20,222 nucleotides of DNA from a virus. Made by a program: the position numbers and the translations under genes. Where the stretch lies: the IMG/VR virus record IMGVR_UViG_3300031784_002007, positions 1 to 20,222 of that record. One strand, written 5' to 3'. The notes beneath the pieces were generated by a model. The model ran no database searches. It was given only the letters and a program-made list of their open reading frames with translations, and was not told the DNA's origin. Shown one piece after another: positions 1 to 6,129 of the stretch. Within the stretch, counting starts at the first letter, position 1; the number at the start of each line of letters is the position of its first letter.

Positions 1-2
1 CT

Positions 3-1817
3 ATACGATTTTTCTTTTATAATGATACTAGAAACGATAAAGGTTATCAACCATCTATTTATTTTAATTTAATGAAGCAACATATTGTTGCAAGGCCAGA
101 AATTCAAGATGATGTTTTATTTTTACATGATTCGGATATAGTTTTAACAAAACCACCGAAATTTGATGATATGATAAAAGGTAATAGTTGGTACTTATCT
201 AATACTAAATTTTATATAAATTATGATTATATAATCGGTAAAGGTGACCATACATATAAAAAAATGTGTGAAATAGTTGGAATAGACCCACTAATACCAA
301 AGCTACTAAATAATAATTCAGGTGGAGCGCAATATATTGTTAAAAACACTACATATGAATTTTGGGATAAAGTAGAAACTGATAGTATAAATTTATATAA
401 ATATTTTTGTGATACTGAACATTTGCATGTTAAAAAAACTGAATACGATTATCCAATACAAAAATGGACTGCGGGTATGTGGAGTTTACTTTGGAATGCT
501 TGGTTAGCGGGACATGAAACAATAGTAGATGAACGATTGGATTTTGGTTGGGTAACTGGTGATATTTCGGAAGTAGAAAAATATCCTATACTACATAATG
601 CAGGAGTTGTGGCAGATTCAACTCATGTACATTCGTATGCTAAAGGTTTATTTTATAAAGGGGCATACACGGATAAACTTCCTTATAATGCGAAGTTAGA
701 TATAAGTGATAAGTTTGCTTCTTCATATTATTGGAAAGAAATTTGTGAAACCGCAAAAACATCTATATTAATTGAACACCCAAAAATGAGTTTAGTTCAA
801 ACTCAATTTAATGATTATAAAATAACAAACTTACAAATAGACCCATATGGAGTTTGTAATGCTAAATGTTGGTTTTGCCCAGTAAGATATAAAGGAAATC
901 CTGACCACGGTAAAGAAGTAATGAGTCCTGAACTATTTGAAAAGATAATTAAAAATCTTATCGATGAAAGAGAAAGACCAGATGGACTAGTATCAAAAGC
1001 ATTTAATGGATTTTACACAGCGCATTATAACGAAGTTCTTTTATATCCGCACTTTGAAGAAATACTTAAAATATGTAGAAAGTATAAATTAGTAACGATG
1101 GTACTTTCAAATGGAATACCACTAACACCGGAAAGAGTTGATATACTAAAAGAGTATCAAGATTGTTTAAGTGGTATCTGCCTAAATACACCTGCATTTG
1201 ATGCGGATACTTGGAGTAAGAGAAGTGGTATTAATATAAAGCAATTTGATAAACTAATATCTAATATAAAATATGCAGTAGAACAATTACCAGAAATGGT
1301 AAAACGAAAAGCATTCTCAATTCAAATAAATGGTTCGCATGAATTATCATTTGTTGAGAAAGGCGGTTGGTTACAAAAAGGTCCACAATTCCCACAGGAT
1401 ATTGACTTAGATGTACAAAATGGAGAGTTAGTTCAGCAAGAGAAAAAAGCGAAAGAATTATTTCCAGGTGTGAATATTTTTACAGTACCATATCTTATTG
1501 ATAGAGCTGGACTACTGGATGAAGTAATGAGTAACAAACCTGCAATAGAAAGAAATTTGAAAAGAAATGTTGCTGATAAAAAAGTGATTGGGTGTGGAAA
1601 TGGTAGAGAGGTTGGTGGTAGACCTATTGGGTGGGTTCATGTAAATGCAAGTGGAAAAGCGTTCCTTTGTTGTAATGATTATGAAATGGAAATGCAGTTT
1701 GGGGATTTTAAAACGCAGGAATTGAGAGATTTTTGGGGAACTGATGAGCATGTTAAAATGGTTGAAAACTCATATGAAACGATTTGTAGAGGATGTGCTT
1801 CTGCAATTTTTGAATAA
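3..1817 (+). CDS. GT-A-like glycosyltransferase fused to radical SAM/SPASM enzyme (5' partial)
   Basis: The frame is open to the left edge, so the true start probably lies outside the window; the first ATG inside is at 72, and the 23 residues before it read as normal protein. Counting from that ATG, residues 15-25 hold an acidic HDSDIVLT stretch, a DxD-type metal/nucleotide-sugar motif of GT-A folds. Residues 262-269 hold a canonical radical SAM CxxxCxxC (Cys262, 266, 269), followed by the barrel. The C-terminal 75 residues carry Cys508, 533, 534, 572 and 575, as in SPASM/twitch domains that bind a second Fe-S cluster. The fusion suggests a sugar-transfer half and a radical half acting on the same product, perhaps a glycan or a peptide; the substrate cannot be read. 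It opens a cassette of sugar-related genes. The radical SAM call is secure; the GT-A call is moderate. Confidence 0.8.
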   Translation: MRFFFYNDTRNDKGYQPSIYFNLMKQHIVARPEIQDDVLFLHDSDIVLTKPPKFDDMIKGNSWYLSNTKFYINYDYIIGKGDHTYKKMCEIVGIDPLIPKLLNNNSGGAQYIVKNTTYEFWDKVETDSINLYKYFCDTEHLHVKKTEYDYPIQKWTAGMWSLLWNAWLAGHETIVDERLDFGWVTGDISEVEKYPILHNAGVVADSTHVHSYAKGLFYKGAYTDKLPYNAKLDISDKFASSYYWKEICETAKTSILIEHPKMSLVQTQFNDYKITNLQIDPYGVCNAKCWFCPVRYKGNPDHGKEVMSPELFEKIIKNLIDERERPDGLVSKAFNGFYTAHYNEVLLYPHFEEILKICRKYKLVTMVLSNGIPLTPERVDILKEYQDCLSGICLNTPAFDADTWSKRSGINIKQFDKLISNIKYAVEQLPEMVKRKAFSIQINGSHELSFVEKGGWLQKGPQFPQDIDLDVQNGELVQQEKKAKELFPGVNIFTVPYLIDRAGLLDEVMSNKPAIERNLKRNVADKKVIGCGNGREVGGRPIGWVHVNASGKAFLCCNDYEMEMQFGDFKTQELRDFWGTDEHVKMVENSYETICRGCASAIFE

Positions 1818-1828
1818 TTTAAAACATA

Positions 1829-1838
1829 TATATTTATA
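1829..1838 (+). promoter_or_regulatory. Putative phage late promoter element (TATATTTATA)
   Basis: A perfect copy of the 10-base element that recurs before virion-type genes here. It ends 13 bases before the ATG at 1852, and no constant -35-type box is seen. It lies between the radical SAM gene and the coiled-coil gene. The promoter role is inferred from recurrence and placement. Confidence 0.55.
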
Positions 1839-1851
1839 TATAAACAATCAT

Positions 1852-2136
1852 ATGGCAACAAAAACCGAAAAAATAGCAGAAGATATTATAGATAATATCA
1901 AAAACATTCAAAGTGATGTAAATGGTTATATCTTTGATTTAGGACAACTTTCTGTAAGAAGCAGAGAGCTAGAATTAGAATCTAAAAGAATACTTGAAAT
2001 AAAAAAACAAATAGAAGATAAGTTGGATAACCAAAGTCTTCAATTAGAGAATGTATTATCAGACCTTCAAAGAAAGTATAAAAATGCGGAAATTGATTTA
2101 AATGATGGTACGGTTACGTTTGAAGTATCTGAATAG
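1852..2136 (+). CDS. Small coiled-coil phage protein, paralogue of the gene at 5725
   Basis: A 94-aa protein of unknown function. The ATG at 1852 is preferred over the in-frame upstream ATG at 1744 because 1744 lies inside the radical SAM gene, whereas 1852 directly follows a late-promoter-like element. Residues 8-70 are charged and heptad-like, suggesting a coiled coil, and the end carries IDLNDGTV. A gap-free hand alignment with the 118-aa product at 5725 gives 29 identities over 87 residues, including GQ, EL, KY, IDL and GTV, so the two are paralogues. Between them lie the 100-aa gene and the three-gene glycosyltransferase operon. A structural or chaperone role is possible, but nothing in the sequence fixes it. 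Confidence 0.8.
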   Translation: MATKTEKIAEDIIDNIKNIQSDVNGYIFDLGQLSVRSRELELESKRILEIKKQIEDKLDNQSLQLENVLSDLQRKYKNAEIDLNDGTVTFEVSE

Positions 2137-2138
2137 TT

Positions 2139-2148
2139 TATATTTATA
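2139..2148 (+). promoter_or_regulatory. Putative phage late promoter element (TATATTTATA)
   Basis: A second perfect copy of TATATTTATA, starting just after the stop of the coiled-coil gene and ending 14 bases before the ATG at 2163. An A-rich leader (AAAACAAAAAAAG) follows instead of a Shine-Dalgarno sequence. Confidence 0.55.
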
Positions 2149-2162
2149 GAAAACAAAAAAAG

Positions 2163-2465
2163 ATGTTAAAAACTAAAATACAAGAAATTAATCTATTAGG
2201 GAATACAATAAATAGACTATATTGTAACATTTTGAACTACGATTTAGGTAGAGATGCGTGTACTGTTAGATACGAATTGAGATATAGAAATTCACAAAAT
2301 TCAGTAGCCGAACCAGATTCTTTTATTTCAAGTGGAGAATGGAAAGTACCTGCTAACATTTTGAATAATTGGGGTATGGATAACTATTTTTTGGCAGAAA
2401 AACTATGTGAACACTTGGGATTAACTTTCGTAGAACATATGACGAATCCCGTAGTGATGGATTAA
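2163..2465 (+). CDS. Hypothetical phage protein, 100 aa
   Basis: I do not recognise this protein. It is 100 aa, soluble-looking, with no signal peptide or membrane segment. The middle (about residues 35-80) alternates polar and hydrophobic residues as a beta-rich fold would, and the last third looks helical. It has its own late-type promoter element 14 bases upstream and a likely intrinsic terminator overlapping its stop codon, so it may be a single-gene transcript. Placement with the coiled-coil gene, and not with the glycosyltransferase operon, hints at a virion-related role, but this is inference. Confidence 0.7.
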   Translation: MLKTKIQEINLLGNTINRLYCNILNYDLGRDACTVRYELRYRNSQNSVAEPDSFISSGEWKVPANILNNWGMDNYFLAEKLCEHLGLTFVEHMTNPVVMD

Positions 2466-2488
2466 ATTTGGAAAATTCAAGTTTTTTT
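2464..2488 (+). terminator. Intrinsic terminator overlapping the next promoter
   Basis: A 7-bp stem, 2464-2470 (AAATTTG) with 2478-2484 (CAAGTTT, one G-U pair), around a 7-base loop. A run of seven T follows at 2482-2488. It starts within the stop codon of the 100-aa gene. The stem is weak, but the same layout recurs with a stronger stem at 17787. Confidence 0.5.
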
Positions 2489-2498
2489 CGTATATTTA
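2467..2498 (+). promoter_or_regulatory. Host-like (Bacteroidota-type) promoter
   Basis: TTTG at 2467-2470, a 20-base spacer, then TATATTTA at 2491-2498. This fits the -33 TTTG and -7 TAnnTTTG boxes known for Bacteroidota, with the last base changed. The ATG of the glycosyltransferase at 2503 lies only four bases past the -7 box, so the transcript would have almost no leader. The sequence closely matches the promoter before the methyltransferase at 17792. Confidence 0.6.
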
Positions 2499-2502
2499 CA
2501 TA

Positions 2503-4158
2503 ATGCAAAAAAAGAAGTTACTTTACATATGTCCGCACCTTTCTACGGGTGGACAACCACAATATACCTATAAACAGATAAAGCATTTTTTATCTGATTT
2601 TCAAATTGAAGTTGTTGAAATAAACAATAGTGGTGGTACTGCATTTGTGGTACAAAAAAATCGTATTAAAAGTTTAGTACCCGTTCATACATTGGGAGAA
2701 GATAAATCTAAAATTATAGATGTAATTCAAAATTTTAATCCTGATATAATACATTTTCAGGAGATACCGCAGTTTGACCTTCCAGAATATGTGTTGGATA
2801 TAATATTTGATAATAAAAGAAAATATAATATTGTTGCAACAACACATGGTTCGTTTACAAATCCTTCGGATATAGTATATCAACCAGATAGATATGTGTT
2901 GGTATCGGAATGGAGTAAAAAGAAATTTGAAGAATCTAATCTTGGTGTTGAATTAACTACTTGGGAATATCCAATAGAAGAATATTCATTTAATAAAGAG
3001 GAATCTCAAATAGAATTGGGATTAGAAAAAGATTACAAACATGTTTTAATGGTTGGGCTATTTTCGCCTGGAAAAAACCAAGCGGAAATATTTGAAATAG
3101 CAAGAAAATTACAAAAGTATAAAATTAAATTTCATTTCGTAGGTAATCAGGCTATGAATTACGAAACATATTGGTCACCATTGATGAAAAACAAACCAGA
3201 TAATTGTATTGTTTGGGGAGAGCGTGATGATGTTGATACGTTTTATGCGGCATGTGACCTTTTTTATTTTTCATCAATATTAGAACTAAATCCTCTTTCT
3301 ATAAAAGAAGCATTATCTTTTAAAATGAAATGCATCTTTAGAAAATTATATACATATTTGGATACATATGATGCCAATCCGTTGGTTACATATATAACCG
3401 ATGATACAAATGCAACTAAACAAATTCTTATAGAAAATCTAAAACCTGAATTTAAAGAAGGATTTTCAGAAAAGCCAAGAATACAAATAAAACATTTACT
3501 AACAACCCCATACAACGATAGAGAACGATTTAGTATGAAATCTATTCGTCAATTGGAAAGTTATGGAATGGACTATGTTCCAATTGTAAATGAAGTTTAT
3601 GAAGATTTTGCACCAAAAGAACATTGTAGAAGACCTGACCATTTAAGTAAAGATAATAAACCTGGAGAATTATATCCTGGAGCTGGTTTGGGTTGGATTA
3701 CTGGAAGACATTATGGTTGCTATTTGGCACATAAAATGGCAGTTGAAAATTTAAATAGAGATTACGATTATACATTAGTGTTTGAAGCAGATGGTTTTAT
3801 TTATTCAACCGTTGAAGAATTTGTTGATATAGTATATAAAGCATGTGATATAGCAGAAAAGAATAACGTTTACTATATTGGATTGGCAAATAACTTAAGT
3901 CAATATAAAGAAGTAGTGGATGAGGATTTTAGTAAAACCGCTCATAATCAAGATTTGGCACATTGTTATTTGTTAAGGAATACCGATAGAGAATGGTGGA
4001 ATCAAAGAATAAAAGATTGTGAATGGGATGTTGGTGACCTTTGGTTTAACCACATATTCTATCACCATCAAGAATTAAGATACACTACTAATAAAGTGTA
4101 TAGTAAGCAAGTTGAAGGATATTCATTACTTGATGAAACAATAAAAACTTGGGACTAA
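2503..4158 (+). CDS. Two-domain glycosyltransferase (GT-B group 1 + GT-A-like)
   Basis: A 551-aa protein. Residues 1-310 look like a group 1 (GT4-type) GT-B enzyme: STGGQPQYT at 14-22, GLFSPGKNQ at 185-193 opening the nucleotide-sugar-binding half, and an E-x7-E motif at Glu261/Glu269 (ELNPLSIKE). Residues 325-551 form a second domain with DYTLVFEADGF at 422-432, an acidic motif placed like the metal site of GT-A/GT25-type enzymes. It therefore probably catalyses two consecutive sugar transfers. There is no membrane segment. It is the first gene of a three-gene operon, and its TAA shares a base with the ATG of the heptosyltransferase. Acceptor and donor cannot be read; the phage's own proteins or a host surface glycan are both possible. 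Confidence 0.85.
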   Translation: MQKKKLLYICPHLSTGGQPQYTYKQIKHFLSDFQIEVVEINNSGGTAFVVQKNRIKSLVPVHTLGEDKSKIIDVIQNFNPDIIHFQEIPQFDLPEYVLDIIFDNKRKYNIVATTHGSFTNPSDIVYQPDRYVLVSEWSKKKFEESNLGVELTTWEYPIEEYSFNKEESQIELGLEKDYKHVLMVGLFSPGKNQAEIFEIARKLQKYKIKFHFVGNQAMNYETYWSPLMKNKPDNCIVWGERDDVDTFYAACDLFYFSSILELNPLSIKEALSFKMKCIFRKLYTYLDTYDANPLVTYITDDTNATKQILIENLKPEFKEGFSEKPRIQIKHLLTTPYNDRERFSMKSIRQLESYGMDYVPIVNEVYEDFAPKEHCRRPDHLSKDNKPGELYPGAGLGWITGRHYGCYLAHKMAVENLNRDYDYTLVFEADGFIYSTVEEFVDIVYKACDIAEKNNVYYIGLANNLSQYKEVVDEDFSKTAHNQDLAHCYLLRNTDREWWNQRIKDCEWDVGDLWFNHIFYHHQELRYTTNKVYSKQVEGYSLLDETIKTWD

Positions 4159-5300
4159 TGATTTATAATAATTTAAAAAAGAATAAAAATAATAAAGTAG
4201 AAGTACAAAACAGAGTATTATTTCATTTTGTTAGGGGCCCCTTTGTAGAAATAAAAGGACCGAAAGTATCAAATTATCTTATAAAATTTATTGATAATAA
4301 AACTAATAAAGTTCACTTCACATCAGAAATTACAAATAATTGTTGGGCAAGATGTAGTATTGAATATTTTGTAGAATGGAAAATTGAAATATTTGAAAAT
4401 GGAAAATTATGGTTTGAACATACATACGATGCAAAGGATAAAAGAGTTTATATTGCATTAGATTCAAAAGCATTAGGAGATTCTTTAGCATGGTTTCCAT
4501 ATGTTGATGAATTTAGAAAAAAGCATAAATGTAAGGTAATAGTTTCCACATTTATGAACGATATGTTTGAAACACAATATCCAGAACTACAATTCGTAAA
4601 ACCAGGAACAAATGTAGAAAACTTATATTCCATGCACACAATCGGATTATTTTATAATGAAGATAGTTCGGTAAACTTTTTTAAAAATCCTATTGACCCA
4701 AAAGCGGTAACATTACAACAAATGTGTTCTGACATATTAGGATTGGAATATGTTGAAGTAAAGCCAAAACTAAAAAAAGTTAAAACATTACAAAAAGAAA
4801 AACAAGTATGTATTGGCGTATTTGGAACTGCACAATCTAAATTTTGGAATAATCCAACCGGATGGCAAGAAGTTGTTGATTGGTTAAATGTTAAAGGATA
4901 CACCGTAAGACTTATATCAAAAGAAGGTGATGATTATATGGGTAATAAGCTTCCAAAAGGAATCATTCATCATCCAAACGGTCCAATTGAAAATGTAATG
5001 GAAGAATTAAAACGTTCAAACGCATTTATTGGAATTGGTAGTGGATTAAGTTGGTTAAGTTGGGCATTAGAAGTACCAACCGTTTTGGTAAGTGGATTTT
5101 CTTATAAATGGGCTGAAATGCAAGATTGTGTACGAATAGGTTCACCTGAAGGGAAATGTGAAGGTTGTTTCAATAGAATCAGATTGAATGCAGGGGATTG
5201 GAACTGGTGTCCAGACCATAAAGGTACACATAGACAATTTGAATGTACTAAATATATTACAGGACAAATGGTAATTAAAGAATTGGAAAAATTTTTATAA
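4158..5300 (+). CDS. TibC/Aah-type protein O-heptosyltransferase
   Basis: A 380-aa protein. The ATG at 4158 is preferred to a TTG nine bases upstream because it overlaps the previous stop as TAATG. Residues 97-122 (VYIALDSKALGDSLAWFPYV, then DEFRKKH) match the signature of autotransporter O-heptosyltransferases, which move heptose from ADP-heptose onto protein hydroxyls. GIGSGLSWLSWALEVPTVL at 292-310 is the GT9-like C-terminal nucleotide site. Cys334, 337, 351 and 363 reproduce the four-Cys iron-binding 'finger' of that family. Length fits family members (about 400 aa). A 96-residue beta-rich region precedes the catalytic domain. The next gene looks like a heptose-phosphate adenylyltransferase, which supports an ADP-heptose donor. 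The family call is strong by motif recall; the phage substrate is unknown. Confidence 0.82.
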   Translation: MIYNNLKKNKNNKVEVQNRVLFHFVRGPFVEIKGPKVSNYLIKFIDNKTNKVHFTSEITNNCWARCSIEYFVEWKIEIFENGKLWFEHTYDAKDKRVYIALDSKALGDSLAWFPYVDEFRKKHKCKVIVSTFMNDMFETQYPELQFVKPGTNVENLYSMHTIGLFYNEDSSVNFFKNPIDPKAVTLQQMCSDILGLEYVEVKPKLKKVKTLQKEKQVCIGVFGTAQSKFWNNPTGWQEVVDWLNVKGYTVRLISKEGDDYMGNKLPKGIIHHPNGPIENVMEELKRSNAFIGIGSGLSWLSWALEVPTVLVSGFSYKWAEMQDCVRIGSPEGKCEGCFNRIRLNAGDWNWCPDHKGTHRQFECTKYITGQMVIKELEKFL

Positions 5301-5689
5301 TGAATAAGGTTTGGGTAAATGGTACATTTGATATACTTCATGTTGGACATCTACGTTTATTGGAATTTGCGAAAACATTTGGAGAAGTAAGAGTTGGTAT
5401 TGATACGGATGAAAGAGTAAAATCCAAAAAGGGAGAAAATAGACCATATAACAACCTAAACGATAGAATTGAATTTTTATCAAATATAAAAAGTGTACAT
5501 AGTGTTGTATCGTTTAGTTCCGATGCGGAATTGATAGAAAGAATCAAAGAATGGGGACCTGATGTTATGGTTATTGGTAACGATTACAAATATGACGAAA
5601 TAATAGGAGTAGAATATATTCCAAAAATAGAATTTTTCAATAAAATCGAAGGGTTTAGTACCACTAACATTTTAAAAAATAAAAAATAA
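5300..5689 (+). CDS. HldE-C/RfaE-type heptose-1-phosphate nucleotidyltransferase
   Basis: A 129-aa single-domain nucleotidyltransferase of the HxGH superfamily. GTFDILHVGH at 8-17 gives the catalytic His14/His17. KGENRPYNNLNDR at 44-56, VVSF at 69-72, PDVMVIGNDYK at 87-97 and STTNI at 120-124 follow the order and spacing of the C-terminal half of HldE, which adenylylates heptose 1-phosphate to make ADP-heptose. Glycerol-3-phosphate cytidylyltransferase (TagD-like) is the main alternative, but the DYK and STTNI blocks favour HldE-C. No kinase half is fused. The start overlaps the stop of the heptosyltransferase as TAATG, so the two are co-translated. Confidence 0.8.
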   Translation: MNKVWVNGTFDILHVGHLRLLEFAKTFGEVRVGIDTDERVKSKKGENRPYNNLNDRIEFLSNIKSVHSVVSFSSDAELIERIKEWGPDVMVIGNDYKYDEIIGVEYIPKIEFFNKIEGFSTTNILKNKK

Positions 5690-5699
5690 TATACTTATA
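5690..5699 (+). promoter_or_regulatory. Putative late promoter element (TATACTTATA)
   Basis: A one-base variant of TATATTTATA, right after the nucleotidyltransferase stop and 25 bases before the ATG at 5725. The 19 bases from 5689 (ATATACTTATATATACAAA) are identical to those at 8931-8949 before another gene, which supports a selected element. Confidence 0.55.
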
Positions 5700-5724
5700 T
5701 ATACAAAAATAAAACAAAAAGTTT

Positions 5725-6081
5725 ATGGCAGAATTAGATAAAATTCCACAAAAGCAGTCTATTGATTTAGAAACTGTAAAGTTAGAAGCAGAAGTAGTTG
5801 ATAAAATTAAATCATTAAATGGTGATTTATCAGCTTTAATAAATGATTTCGGACAAATCTATATTAGAAAAAAAGAATTAAATTCAGAACTAGTTAGATT
5901 AGATGAAATTCTTGAAAAAGCAGAGGATACTTTTAAAGATAAGAGTAGAGAGTTAAAAGGTGTGGTTGATTCTTTAGAAGAAAAATACCCTAGACACCAA
6001 ATCGATTTAGAACAAGGAACTGTTATTTATCAACCAGGTGCACCAAGCAGAATTCAACAAACTGAATCAGCTAGTAAATAA
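5725..6081 (+). CDS. Coiled-coil phage protein, paralogue of the gene at 1852
   Basis: A 118-aa protein of unknown function. Residues 18-104 align without gaps to the 94-aa product at 1852 (29 of 87 identical by hand), so it is a diverged duplicate. Residues 20-90 are charged and heptad-like, suggesting a coiled coil, followed by IDLEQGTV and a short Pro/Gln/Ser tail the paralogue lacks. It is driven by its own late-type element and is not part of the glycosyltransferase operon, which ends 35 bases upstream. Its paralogue also has a late element, so both are probably made late as virion or assembly proteins. Confidence 0.8.
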   Translation: MAELDKIPQKQSIDLETVKLEAEVVDKIKSLNGDLSALINDFGQIYIRKKELNSELVRLDEILEKAEDTFKDKSRELKGVVDSLEEKYPRHQIDLEQGTVIYQPGAPSRIQQTESASK

Positions 6082-6104
6082 GATTGTACTAAAACAATAA
6101 TCTC

Positions 6105-6114
6105 AATATTTATA
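6105..6114 (+). promoter_or_regulatory. Putative late promoter element (AATATTTATA)
   Basis: A one-base variant of TATATTTATA in the 48-base gap between the coiled-coil gene and the 927-aa gene. It ends 15 bases before the ATG at 6130. Confidence 0.5.
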
Positions 6115-6129
6115 TAGTAAGAAAACTAT

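Noticed and set aside
1744-1851. Upstream in-frame start for the coiled-coil gene
   Set aside because: The extension lies mostly inside the radical SAM gene, has no match in the paralogue, and the ATG at 1852 follows a promoter-like element.
4149-4157. TTG start for the heptosyltransferase
   Set aside because: It only adds three residues inside the previous gene; the ATG at 4158 overlaps that gene's stop as TAATG, like the next junction.
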